Source of the DNA: Cycas panzhihuaensis
Lineage: Eukaryota > Cycadophyta
Length of the DNA stretch: 64,000 nucleotides
NCBI GenBank assembly: GCA_023213395.1
Contig: CM041465.1
Location: 114,769,741 to 114,833,740, forward strand
Reading direction: 5' to 3'
The notes beneath the pieces are model-generated. The model ran no database searches, was not told where the DNA came from, and saw only the letters and a list, made by a program, of their open reading frames with translations. Shown here one piece after another: positions 36,376-46,831 of the stretch (positions are counted from its first letter, which is position 1; the number at the start of each line of letters is the position of its first letter). A program made the position numbers and the translations under genes.

Positions 36376-36457
36376 TAATCCTAACCAAGTATGGTCCCTA
36401 ATGTGTACACCACTTTAATATAATCCTAACCAAGTGTAGCCCCCAACATGTACACCA
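36376..36457 (+). repeat. Tandem duplication at the gypsy-E LTR-leader junction
   Basis: AATATAATCCTAACCAAGT followed by about 20 bases ending TGTACACCACTTT occurs twice in tandem with a unit of about 45 bases. The 3' LTR has one comparable copy. It lies exactly where the LTR ends and the primer site should begin, and I could not recognise a tRNA primer site beside it. Confidence 0.75.
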
Positions 36458-37339
36458 CTTTATCTTTTCTTTCTTCTAACTAATAGGCAGAACTTGTATG
36501 CAACGATTCTCACCTTGCTTACGAGGTCTACCTCTGATGTTGGAAAACTCCTTATATGACTCCCTTCCTACATCATATCCTAATTTGATTATGTAGGGAT
36601 CTCTCACAGATTGGGCATACCATGCTTATGTGTCCAATTCGCTTGAGCTTTCTACTTCCTTTTAAGGGTCTGCCCAAGGGAGTGAAGACCCTATCTTTTA
36701 TCCAGGTGACTAGCAACACCCATAATCCCACCATCCCTCTACTCATGAAGTAGAGTCTTTGTCCCCTCTGGAGTTTTACCACCACAATGGTGACCCTCAT
36801 GAGGATCACCCTAGGGCGTCTGCTATGTATGAGATTCCATCCACCTCTTAGGATCAGGCAAATACCCCTCCCACTGACATAGTAGAAGCCCTTAGCTAAT
36901 ATTTCCAAGCTGCCTATCTCCAACCACATCCTAAGTGGTTCGAGAACGTCTTGCGAAATGTTGTGCTTCCTTCTTCTATGTCTCCCTCGCCTCGCTCATC
37001 CCATTTGACTTCCCTACCTATGATGAGCCTACCTCTTATCTCATCTTCTTCTCCCCATGGTTTATGTTCCTTGGGGACCACCCAAGGCATGTCTTCTTCC
37101 CAAGGTAGGTTGAGCATGCCCATGTCTAGTCAAATGATTATTCCTCCTCTGACCATCATCTATCCACTGCCAACTAGACCTAAGGGACTCGCATGTCATC
37201 TTACTTCTAGTCACGTGGGGCCTACCCCTACACGCTCTCAACTCTAGCCTAGGGACTCTTCTCTCTATATGCCTTCTAGTTACACCTCTCAACCATAGAG
37301 GCCCAGTAAAGGGAACTCCCTTCCTACTTATGGGGTGGA
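36458..37339 (+). other. Gypsy-E leader or worn gag N-terminus
   Basis: Several medium-length frames exist on both strands (for example 36951-37247 + and 37062-37406 -), but none carries a known motif. It is probably untranslated leader and the start of gag. Less AT-rich than the flanks. Confidence 0.4.
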
Positions 37340-38310
37340 CCCCTTGCACCCATATAGGGTCACACCACCCACGGGTGGCCCATATGGGTAAAATCTGGCC
37401 CCTCATCCCTCCTTTTCTTCATCCTATATCACACCTCATATTGCACCTTTGCAAGGAGGGCCAGCCCCGTCCCAAAGCATTTTCCCTCAAGCTCCTTTTC
37501 AACAAGGAGCATTTCCTCAAGGAGGGATGGGTCTGTCACACCCATCTACTCCTATGCATGCCCCTTTGAATGTGGGATTTGTACCCTCTCACCAAGCAAT
37601 GGGAGGATAGCATCCTCTTTAGAACCAAACCCTCTAAGGAGGATTCAGGCAGCCTTGCCCACCTCCTCTTCCAGCTTCCATTGACCCTATGGTTCAGTCG
37701 AGGGCACACCCCTTTATGGACTATCAGTCGACATCCCTATCCATCGAGGTGCTAATAACCAACTTACTGCCTCACCCACCTCGGATCCCCAAATTTGATG
37801 GGACTTCATCACAGGACCCAACAGAGCATGTCTATAGTTTTTCTATAGCATGCATCGATTACTAGGTCTATGACCACATTCTTATGAGACTTTTCCCATG
37901 ATCCCTTCAAGGCAATGCCCTCAAGTGGTTTTATCGCCTACCTGTAAATTCTATTTTTTCATTCTAATAGCTCATGCATGAATTTATCAACTACTTTGAC
38001 ATAGCTCGTCCATCTGAGAGTGGGATGAAAGCCTTTTTGTCTCTTAAACAAGGTCATGATGAAATGAATCATAACTTTGTGAGGTGCTTCCATGACCTTC
38101 TTCACTCCACCAAGGTAACTCCGCCTAAGGAGTTGAAGAGAGACCTCTTTGTCAATGCTCTTCACCCAGAAGTCCACGTCAAAGTCCTTAAAATTGGGGT
38201 AACTACGTGCGACTTTGCCATAGCCAAGTGCTTGGCGCTTGAGGCTATTAAGATCCAAGCTGGACTCAAAAAGCCTCTAAAGCCCTCACAATGACGTGAG
38301 GCACCTCCAC
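37340..38310 (+). pseudogene. Gypsy-E gag remnant
   Basis: Plus strand. A Pro/Gln/Gly-rich N-terminal part at about 37430-37540 (FPQAPFQQGAFPQGG) leads to a retrotransposon gag core from about 37740. Conserved pieces are PPRIPKFDGTSSQDP, NALKWFYRLP and the open 37974-38294 segment with ESGMKAFLSLKQG and RDLFVNALHPEVHVKVL. Stops break it at about 37864, 37900 and 37966. Gag would form the particle that packages element RNA. Confidence 0.8.
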
Positions 38311-39070
38311 CACCCTGAGAAACCAAAATTTAGCAGTTCACCAGATCTTCTTCTCATCTTACCAAGAAGACCTTAGATCCTCTCACTTCTGCCATACGTT
38401 CATTTGAATATACTATAAAGGAGCTCAAACTCCAAACTCTTTCATCCCCCACTTCACATAAACCATTCCACCAGGCTTCCTAAGCTGCTCCCTTTAAGGG
38501 TGGTAAAACACAATCTTCTTAAGCAAGGAAGCCTGATTCCTCTCTTGAAAAGAAGTGGTGCTCCATCCATGGAGAATGCTTCCATGAAGAATCATAGTTG
38601 CACGCCCAGTACCCTAGAGCTACCTCGCAGTGTGATTCTTCCCCCAAATAAGCATTTAGGCCTAACTTAGATCATCCCATCCATAGAGATCCCTTCCCCA
38701 AACATGGGGAACATGATCGCACTAACCAACAAAACAATAGTCGAAATAGGCGAAGATCCCCAAACCCTCACCCTTCCTAAGCCAAAGAGAAGAGTGTGAG
38801 GAATCTGTCATCTTCCTTTGATTCTTCCAACCATCATACTCCACCTTCTCACTCTTGAAACAAGGGAAAGAAGGTCATTCAGATGCTTGAGACTACTCCA
38901 TTATATGCCTTAACCTAGTCTCAAGCGGCTAAAGAGGCAAACGGTGCCTCTTCATCCATACCTCACCTTGACCCTCTTCTAAAAACCTCTCTTTCGAAAG
39001 TCCCTACACTCCCTAAGGCCATTCTTGTGTGCCCTAGTCACCACAACTTTTGAAGGGCTCTTCCCTAACC
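38311..39070 (+). pseudogene. Gypsy-E gag tail and linker with zinc-knuckle-like motif
   Basis: A continuing frame with several stops. Near 38545-38580 it reads KKWCSIHGECFH, resembling the Cys-His motif found after gag in Tat-type elements (C..HG..H). The rest is Ser/Pro-rich linker leading to the protease. Weakly supported on its own; accepted because it lies in frame order between gag and protease. Confidence 0.5.
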
Positions 39071-39640
39071 TATCGCAAAGGGGAAGCCTCTCTCCATTAT
39101 CGATGAGCTCCACACTGTGGTCGCTGGAATGTCCATAATGGATGTCTTCAAGAGCTACCCTGAACAATGTACACTTCTCTTGGAAGCCTTAGGATTGGGT
39201 GACATACCCATCCATGCCTTGGATGTTACCTCAAATTGTGAATCCATCATCTCTTTTGATCTTAAGGATCTTCCCTCTTCTGGTGAAAAGGAATGCCAAT
39301 GGTATTTCCCCTTTACCATAACCATTGATACTCCCAATTGCACTTTATGGAGAACTATTGTTGATAATAGTTCTTTCGTTAATGTCATGCCCTTGTGTAT
39401 CATGCAAGAGCTTGGTATATCAGCCCTTAAGTCAGTTCCATGGCGGTGTCAAGGCTACGATGGTAGTGAAAAGACACCCTTGGGATCAGTGTCCATGCCC
39501 CTTACTCTTAAGGATAAGATTATCTTCACTGATATTGTAGTTCTCAATGTCGACGTCAACTACAATCTTCTGTTGGGATGCCCATGGCTGGACCAAATGA
39601 GAGTCGTGTGCTCATCCTAGTGGGGACAACTTAAGTTTAT
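39071..39640 (+). pseudogene. Gypsy-E aspartic protease remnant
   Basis: The open frame 39117-39620 (167 codons) contains a retropepsin fold. TIVDNSSFVNVMP at about 39355-39395 corresponds to the Tat-type VDNGSS..NVMP active site, with the Gly replaced by Ser. YDGS follows near 39460 and NLLLGCPWL near 39562-39588, the equivalent of the conserved LLGRPWI flap-end block. The substitution would be expected to abolish activity. A TAG stop follows at 39618. No reverse transcriptase follows downstream. Confidence 0.85.
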
Positions 39641-40978
39641 CCACGAGGGGCAAATGAGGGTTCCCTCCTGGAAGCCTCCTCCCACTAAGCAACTTTGCTA
39701 ACCTCATCAAGTAGTTCATGGTCAAGTAAAGGGCGATAAGGACCTTTCTACCTATGCTTCTACTTACTCCATCGACATCCCTAATTCATCTCCTTTGGAA
39801 GAAGACCCTTCACCTTCTTCTTCCAACCTCACACACTTCACCTCTATTGGTGTTAAAAGCTATGGGTATCTCACCATACTTAGTGATGACGAGTATGATG
39901 GCAAGGATGAGGATTTCCCTCATCCCATCTCTCTCCTAGGCACGAGTAGGAGGCACTTCCTTCATTCTAGGTCCTGATCTGGAATTCCCATCATTGAAGA
40001 AATTAACTTTTCCTTTACCTCTTATGTTATTGCTCCTGTCAATTAGGAGATTCTTGCATCTCCCTCTTTGTCACCCCCCGTAGGCAATAAAGCTAGGGAG
40101 CCTCATGTTGTTCCTCACAGGAGAACTCTTTCCAACTCTTTCAAAGAGTCCTTTAGGTATGTCAATCATTGTGTTGATCACTATGGTCCCACTACTTCCA
40201 TTTCTCTCTTTCCTTGCACTCTAAAATGAGCCTAAACTACCACCATAGGCACGTCCCCATTCCTCCTAATCGCAGGTGAGATGGCAGTTTAGGGTGGCCT
40301 TCTTGCTCTTTTGGGGTTCCTCCTATGGAACCCCTTATCCCCCTTTCTTTGGGGGCCTTGTCCTCCTAATTATGTGTGTTGTCCCTATCACTCTTAAGCC
40401 TAGAAACACTCCCCAACTAGGATGGTGTGCTTGAGTATCGTTACTCCTTTTCCCGTTGGTGCTTCCTTTGCATATTCCGCTATGCTTCTATGTGGATATG
40501 TATGGCTCCCCTGTCTCCTAGCCCCACATATACCTATCACTGATACTTAGGGTGATCGTATGTGCACCCCCTAGGGGTGTGGCCCTACATGAAAGGAAGT
40601 GCATACAACTCAAATAAACCTCAAACATAAACTATATGGTAATCAACTCAAAAATATCATGATCTATAGCTCCTCGTGCACCTGTGCACCCTCACACATG
40701 TATACACAAACATACACATAAAAGCAAAAGTAACATAATCCATCATCATATATCATCACATGTCATCACATATCAAATGGGATATCGATGGCCTCATCTA
40801 TATACATAGAGATCATAATGTGTCATATCATACAAATGGTATGGTACATCATCCGCAAGAAGCCAAAATCCTTGCAGGGAGGAGTACAATCATGTGGCAA
40901 CATATAATGACTCCCTAGAGGTCCAGTGCTTTTCCAAATCAAAACTAGCACCTCCTACTATCTAATGGTCTCCTACTC
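39641..40978 (+). other. Gypsy-E region where RT would be expected; none found
   Basis: The post-protease linker is readable to about 40200 (two overlapping frames at 39754-39977). After that I see no reverse transcriptase blocks on either strand. Around 40560-40880 the sequence becomes AT-richer with CATCATATATCATCACATG-like repeats, which may mark the junction with the antisense PMD cassette. Confidence 0.5.
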
Positions 40979-43034
40979 ATGGTGCATCCTCTCCTAGTCT
41001 GTGTGAGCCCTCTCCTAGAGACCACATACCTCCTAGACTCCTCCTATGCCTCTGGGAGCTCCCTGCTTCACTCTCCTTATCCTGAGGCCTCCTTGGGATC
41101 GTCATCATTGTGTAAGTATGTGTCCTACTCTGTGATAACCTTGATGTCACCTGATCTACTAGCTGATCATATCGTGCCTAAATGCGATCCCTCTCATCCT
41201 CTACTCCTCGAAGCCTCTCCTCCATCCTCTGAAACATCTCTTCCATCCCTTGGAGTCGCTCCTTTAGCACTACCACTCTGATATGACTCTCTGCATCGCC
41301 ACCTACTCCTCCCTGAGCCTCTAGTGCTTGGACCCAATCTCGTAGAGTATCCCTCTCTGCTCTGGTCCCCTCTAGCTCGCCCTGTAGCTGTCTGACTCTC
41401 ACCTTGTACTCTTAAGACTCTACTACCCACACATCTCTGGCCCTGACCAATGGGATAAATGTTGTTGTATGAGTCCCTACTGATTGTGGCTCCTCTCCTA
41501 CGTGGATGGGAGGTTTCCCCTCCATGTAGGCCTAAGGAAACATCTCCTAGAGTACCGCCTCAACCAATCTCCCTATATCCACTGCTCCTGTGAAGTCTAA
41601 CACACCATATGTCAGTATGTGCATCTATATATCTATATCAATTAAACCAAATCAAAGCAAAGCATCTAGATGCCTGGTGATCAAAAGATGACTAGAAAAA
41701 GGTAGTGTCTCACATGTTGGGACTGTTGACTCCTCGACTCAAATGATCACCTCCTCCTCGGTTCCTCCCTCAGCTGCCGGTACCTCCTCCTCCTCTGGTA
41801 CCACCTCACCAATAGCCTGACATGTTGGAATGTTGCCTCCACCCTCCTCAGCTATGGCTACCACCATTGCTCGAGCTCTCCTGATAATCCTTAGTCTCTA
41901 GACTGGCGTATATGGTGGCCTACCTCTCCCTACAGCTCCTAAAGGGCTCGCCTCTCCTCCTGCAGCTCCTCAAGGTCTTACCTCTCCTCTTGCAGTCCCT
42001 GATAAACCTACCTCACCACCATCATCACCATTATCATCATCATCTCCTCTAGGGCCACCTCTGGCTCCTCCTGCTCTGCCTGCCTTATCGTCATTATCCC
42101 ACCTCACCCCTCTATATGAATCTGTTATGTAGTCTACCATGGTGAGGAGGTCTAGTGATATAGCCTCTACTAAGCATCAAATGTGTGCCTGATCCTCAGT
42201 CCCCTTAAACTGAGTCTGCCACTATGGACCATAGGAGCCCACGTTAAAATAGGTTGTAATTCTCTTGCCAGTGCCACTGCCTCAAAATGATAAAAAAACT
42301 AGCATTGTAGTAACGTGTTGTATGACAAACCTCCTCTCCCGGCCACCCTCATAGCATCTAGTTGGTCGATCAAGTTTGCCACTATCAATGTGGCCTAGTC
42401 TAGCCTCTCCCTGGCCTCACATCTCCTCACAGTCTCCATCCATCCATTGGGTATGTCTCTATAGTTCTGTTTTTGGAATATCCAGAACAGAATGCATAGC
42501 ATAATCAACTTCCTCACTCGAGAAATTTGAGACATGACCATACTCTATACTGGTATATCTTTCCTCTCCCACCTGTCTTAACCTATAAAATAGGTAGCTT
42601 CCTCCTTGTGTACTATGTCATTACTAGGTAATGCCCCTAGCGATGTTGGTGCTCCTACTACTAGTACCCCCAAGATCCTCTGGATGTCTCCCGGTGTGAT
42701 AGTGACGTCCCCCACTTAGGGGAGGTGGAATACGTGCCACCTGCAATCCCAATGTGAGACTATATCAACTAAGAGATACTAATCTAAAGCATATTGTGGT
42801 GTTTAGATGGCTTTCAGTAGGTTGCATCTCCCTAATACTTGCCTGTCCCCATGGAACATCATCTCTCTAAAGCTCAACATTGCCACCCTGATGTTCTTGC
42901 AATTGTCTACTCCAATAATGGCTTGCCAAACACCCCAAAAACTGGTCAGAACTCCTCTATACCTACTTGGATTGCCCCTCATTCCTCCCCAATTAAGTTT
43001 TAGCACTCCTTTGGGCCATTCTTTATTTTTTTAG
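40979..43034 (-). pseudogene. Antisense plant mobile domain (PMD) gene inside gypsy-E
   Basis: Minus strand. The PMD signature lies at about 42680-42780: YLLVDIVSHWD, then WHVFHLP, a stop, then VGDVTITPGDIQRILGV. This matches the PMD/aminotransferase-like consensus (ETHTFHLP.GE.TITL.DV..LLGLP). Upstream, 42803-43006 is open and reads SFREMMFHGDRQ. Downstream about 42150-42660 is readable with a few stops (IPNGWMETVRRCE). The C-terminal part at 41178-41402 is a Glu/Arg-rich coiled coil (RVRQLQGELEGTRAERDTL, ERLQGMEEMFQRMEERLRG). PMD proteins of the MAIN/MAIL group act in plant transposon silencing, and transposon-borne copies are known. This copy is broken and its job in the element is unknown. 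Confidence 0.75.
41178..41402 (-). CDS. Coiled-coil tail of the antisense PMD gene (open segment)
   Basis: Seventy-four codons without a stop, rich in Glu, Arg, Leu and Met, in heptad-like spacing: VRQLQGELEGTRAERDTL near the start and LQGMEEMFQRMEERLRG near the end. It lies downstream of the PMD domain on the same strand, so I take it as the C-terminal exon or continuation of that gene. An overlapping frame (41194-41430) is Arg/Ser/Gly-rich and looks like a shadow. Confidence 0.5.
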   Translation of the reverse strand: MRVRQLQGELEGTRAERDTLRDWVQALEAQGGVGGDAESHIRVVVLKERLQGMEEMFQRMEERLRGVEDERDRI

Positions 43035-44138
43035 TTAATCTGCCTTCACACCACACTAAACTATGTGGTACTACTGAGTTTAGCATGGGGCCCCGTTGAG
43101 TTTCTAACGTAAACTCACTGCCCTATAGTAAAGTTCGTGGCACCATGATCTTCATTGTGGGACCAGTGACACCCCCACAACATGGGGGTTTCCCACCTAA
43201 AAAACCCAAATTTTTTGCCCAAGTAGGCTATACTCAAGCCCACTAGGACCAACGCTACCTAATTCCCTAGTCCCCCCTCTCTCTGGGCCTAATTCAGGCC
43301 CTAGGAGATCCCAATTTATCCATAAGGAGCTAAAAACTACTCTAAAAAACATTAAAAACTCATTAATTTTAAATGACAAAATGGTTAGAAAAAAGGATGA
43401 TCCACTTACTAGATTCGGTCTCGCTACCACCATCTCACCTCCCCGATCCTACTGGTTATCCCCGCATCTCGATCTGATTGTATGATCTCCCTCTGCATGC
43501 CTCTGAAGTTAGGCGGCACTTCGTTGCATAAGGAAAAGGGCTCTGAATCGATCATAAGCCTATGAAAATGAATCATGTTTTCACCAAATTTTCCTTATAT
43601 AGGCGAGGGGCCCCGACGGGCACCTCCTCTATTTCTCTTGCTTTGACATCCCTTGGGACCATCTCTCTCCCCTAATTATCTTTGCCTTCTGGGCCTATCT
43701 CCCATTTTGCCTATGTGGTCCTCTTTTCTTCTTACCCTTCAAGTGCATTTATGGCATCCCCTTTTGGCATTACGAGGCCCCTTCTGCCTTAATTTTTATG
43801 TCACCTCCATACATACTAGAGTTTATACTCATCTAGCTTGTTTTGCTATCCTAAACCCATTTTTGTTGCCTGTTTGTACCTTTAGGGCTCCCAAAGGAAG
43901 TGTCCTCTTAACCCAGGACTATACCTCGCTTCCTTAAGCAACCTTTGGCACCCCCTAGAGGGGCCTTTTCGCCATCGTTTCCTTCTCGTCTGCCAGGTCA
44001 TTTTACTTGTCCTCATGTAGCCTCATTTATGGGTCCTCCTACCCTTCATGGCCTTTATTGATAATCGCTTGAGTCCTCCTACAACTCATTCCCTGTGTTG
44101 AGCCCTCTTCATCCATCGACCCTATCAGCACTGTCTCC
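43035..44138. other. Gypsy-E segment between PMD gene and RNase H
   Basis: No recognised domain. It contains the stretch upstream of the antisense PMD gene, where its promoter could lie. Small frames (43197-43433 - and 43653-43937 +) have no motif I know. Confidence 0.4.
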
Positions 44139-44570
44139 TTGATTCACCCTATTAAGACCTCTATTCCTTTTGCCATGGTGTTACTCGTCTTCACCAAAGG
44201 CAGAAGCTGTGATAACCCTGGCCCTTCCATCACCATGTGGATTCTCTATGACCCTTCCAGACATGACTTCATGTGTTCTGAAATATTCCTTCTCGAGGCC
44301 ACTAATAACAAAGTTGAGTACATAATTATTATTGAGGCCCTTACCGATACGCTCTTCTTCCACCATGGACCCATCATCCTCTTCTGTGACTCTCAGGTTG
44401 TGGTGTCCCATCTCACCTAAGTCTACCAAGTGTGGTGCCCATACTTGAGAGCCCTCGCCTCGACTGCTAGATCCTTATTGGCTTGTTTTCCTTATGTCGA
44501 CATTTGACACATTCCTTAGGCTCTCAACGCTGAGGCAAACAACCCAATTTGCCTCATCCTTGAGCATCGC
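44139..44570 (+). pseudogene. Gypsy-E extra RNase H (Tat-type aRNH) remnant
   Basis: The open frame 44139-44420 (93 codons) reads VLLVFTKGRSCDNPGPSITM, then EATNNKVEYIIIIEAL, then LFCDSQVVVSHLT. These are the spacing and motifs of the archaeal-like second RNase H found in Tat elements (normally DG..., NN.AEYEAL, GDSQLV). Glu and the middle Asp are present; the first Asp of the DG motif reads TK. The tail YVDI-stop-HIP-stop-ALNAEAN near 44490-44545 matches the HIPR..N..AD end. It follows the antisense PMD block rather than a reverse transcriptase. Confidence 0.75.
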
Positions 44571-45076
44571 ATCCCTCTTCTTAGTGACCCCCCTTGAGAG
44601 ACTTGTCCGGTTGCCCAGGTACCCAAGTCTTGGGTCATCTTGTCCTTCATACTGTGACTCGTTTACACCTCCAAAAGCTGACCGCTAATGAGGTTAAACT
44701 ATGGTGTCTACCAGGTTTGTTTTCTTACTCTACTCTTAGCACATAACCTCTATTGCTTTTGACTTGTTTCTACACATAATACCTTATTCATGACATCTAT
44801 CTAATCATATGTGTGGTCACCACCACCCAATTTCTAGTATTCCTATGATGGGGGCATCCCCCTCATCTATCATCATTGCCAGTCGACTATATGGTGACAC
44901 ATAAGCAACCCCTATATTGTCTCATCCTTGTCTCTATGCCCACATGTTCTACCATGACACTCGTTGTTGCCCTTGTCTCACACCATTGTTATATTTGTTT
45001 ATACATATATATCATTAACATTGTATTGCCAAGATTTGTTATCACATTATGTCTCTAAGCAACAAGGCTCTACTGC
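44571..45076 (+). other. Gypsy-E 3' non-coding region; no integrase found
   Basis: About 500 bases between the RNase H tail and the polypurine tract. That is too short for an integrase, and no integrase motif is seen on either strand. Confidence 0.55.
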
Positions 45077-45087
45077 CAAGGGGGCAG
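45077..45087 (+). other. Gypsy-E polypurine tract
   Basis: CCAAGGGGGCAG directly before the LTR start TGTTTCCC. The tract is interrupted by a single C but is in the expected place. Confidence 0.75.
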
Positions 45088-45808
45088 TGTTTCCCACTTA
45101 CTAGGAATGGGTTTTAGTGAGTTAACTTAGGTAAGTATAGGTATACTTATATCCTTTACCTTTATTACTTCTCTAGAAAGGTAAATCAAAGCATATATTT
45201 TTCACTACATGACTGATTGATATATTTGAGTGATCATCTTGCATCTGTTGCTTGATCATATTGCTTAACATTATTCTAAACTATGACGATCATGGGACAT
45301 GTATCCTAATGGCACTCCACAACCCTTCTATGTGCCTTCATGTTATCCCAAGTACCAACTAGCCTGTGTGATCAGTTCACACCTCCATTGCCACATCACA
45401 ACTCTTAGCACCTTGCTAGGTGTGATTGGTATATTCCTATCCATTTACCACCTTCCTGGGAACCCTATCTCTCTGGTGCCCCATCCAGTATAGGTCATCA
45501 TTTTCTTATGACTGTCCCTAGCCACCTAGACAGAGGGCTAGGCCCTCATAAGCCTGGGGTACCCTCCTTTAGGGATCTCATCCCCCTCTTCTCCTTTTAT
45601 TTTCTATTCTATCATGGCACTATGACAAATACTGCGGTACCATGGTAAACTCTATAGTACCATGAAATTTGTCGTGAGGTGACTATCATAAAATGTTTTT
45701 TTTAAATATGTCATGAAAAATTTCGTATTTATCATAAAATTGCCATGTGACTAAGTCACATCTTGATTCCTAGGCTAACCCTAATTATCTAATTAAGCTA
45801 GGGTTAGG

Positions 45809-45815
45809 TATAAAA
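45809..45815 (+). promoter_or_regulatory. Gypsy-E 3' LTR TATA box
   Basis: TATAAAA in GGTTAGGTATAAAATCG, equivalent to 34054 in the 5' LTR. From the 3' LTR it would drive transcription outward into copia-F and gypsy-D. Confidence 0.6.
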
Positions 45816-46825
45816 TCGAAAAAAGACCTCATTTCCTCCTCTTCTTCCATACTTTCTCCTCTCCTCTTTTACTTTCATAGGTGATTTCCTACAAGAGTGC
45901 CTTGAAACATCTAGCACACATGTGTCCCAGCCCGAGATCCACCCTTTGCAGCTTAGATCTGTGGCAATAGGCCTAAGACAAAGCTTCTCTAAGCAAGGAC
46001 GTGCTCTAAGTCTCGCTTCCATGCACAAGCATCAGGTCTCACCAAGTACTCCTTTAGGTTTCATAGCCTACACAAGAATCTACCTGCAATTCTTGCAAGA
46101 CTGCCTTCCTTTGTCATTTTCTTAGGTAGATCTACTACCAATCTGCACATAGCAAGTACTATTCCATTTATATTTTATTTTGTTCCCTTTAAGTTCTTTC
46201 AAAAGAGATTAAAATATATTGTACATCTCTTTTCTCAGTTTTTCCATCAAATATAGGAGGCATCCCCTTTGTTTTTCCTTATTTGTCCTCCTTACCTTCC
46301 TACTCTCTTCTAGTTTCTCTAAGGAGGCTATGAGGAGAGGTCTCAAAAGGGTGAGAGAAAGGAGCTAAGATAGCTTTTGCACCCAATAACGCATGCTTCT
46401 CAAGGGCAATCCCCTTTTCTTCTTCCTCTTTTATACCTCCCTTGGGCTATCAGAGATCTCTTGGAAGAGAGGCCATCACTGGTATCAACATACACAGCCG
46501 CTTGCTATGTTGGTTCTAGCCCTAGGTGCCTTACATGGATAGAGTTTCCAACCCTTAGTCGTACCATATGTCACTTTTAGATGTTGGCTTAGCCTTAAGT
46601 TGTAAACATTGCACATTGCAACCTTTACAACATCGAGAATGTTTATAACCTTTGTGCAACTTATCTCCCACACTTTTTGCTGCTATTAGACTATCTAGAT
46701 CTATTGTTTATGTTCTTAGATAGCATGGAGGTGTGTGCATTAGAGGGTCAGCCATTCTAAGGCTAACCATCCCCATCCTTTTATCTTGTCTTGCTTACAT
46801 TAAGGAGGTTGGAGATTATTTCCTA

Positions 46826-46831
46826 AATAAA
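46826..46831 (+). terminator. Gypsy-E 3' LTR polyadenylation signal
   Basis: AATAAA conserved between both LTRs; in the 3' LTR it would define the end of the element transcript. Confidence 0.5.

Larger units (their letters stand above)
33347..36412 (+). repeat. Gypsy-E 5' LTR (about 3.07 kb)
   Basis: It starts TGTTTCC and is collinear with 45088-48186 through U3, R and U5. It carries a TATA box at 34054 and AATAAA at 35058. The right end is placed at ...GTACACCA (36412) by alignment with the 3' LTR end ...GCGATTCCA. Because 36376-36457 is a tandem duplication, the true end could be the second copy at 36457. Short antisense frames inside (34049-34273 and 34422-34619, with 34049-34273 repeated in the other LTR) look non-genic. 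Confidence 0.85.

Noticed and set aside
36951-37406. Overlapping Ser/Pro-rich and Arg-rich frames upstream of gypsy-E gag
   Set aside because: Both strands are open at once because the sequence is less AT-rich here. Neither joins the gag frame or shows a motif.
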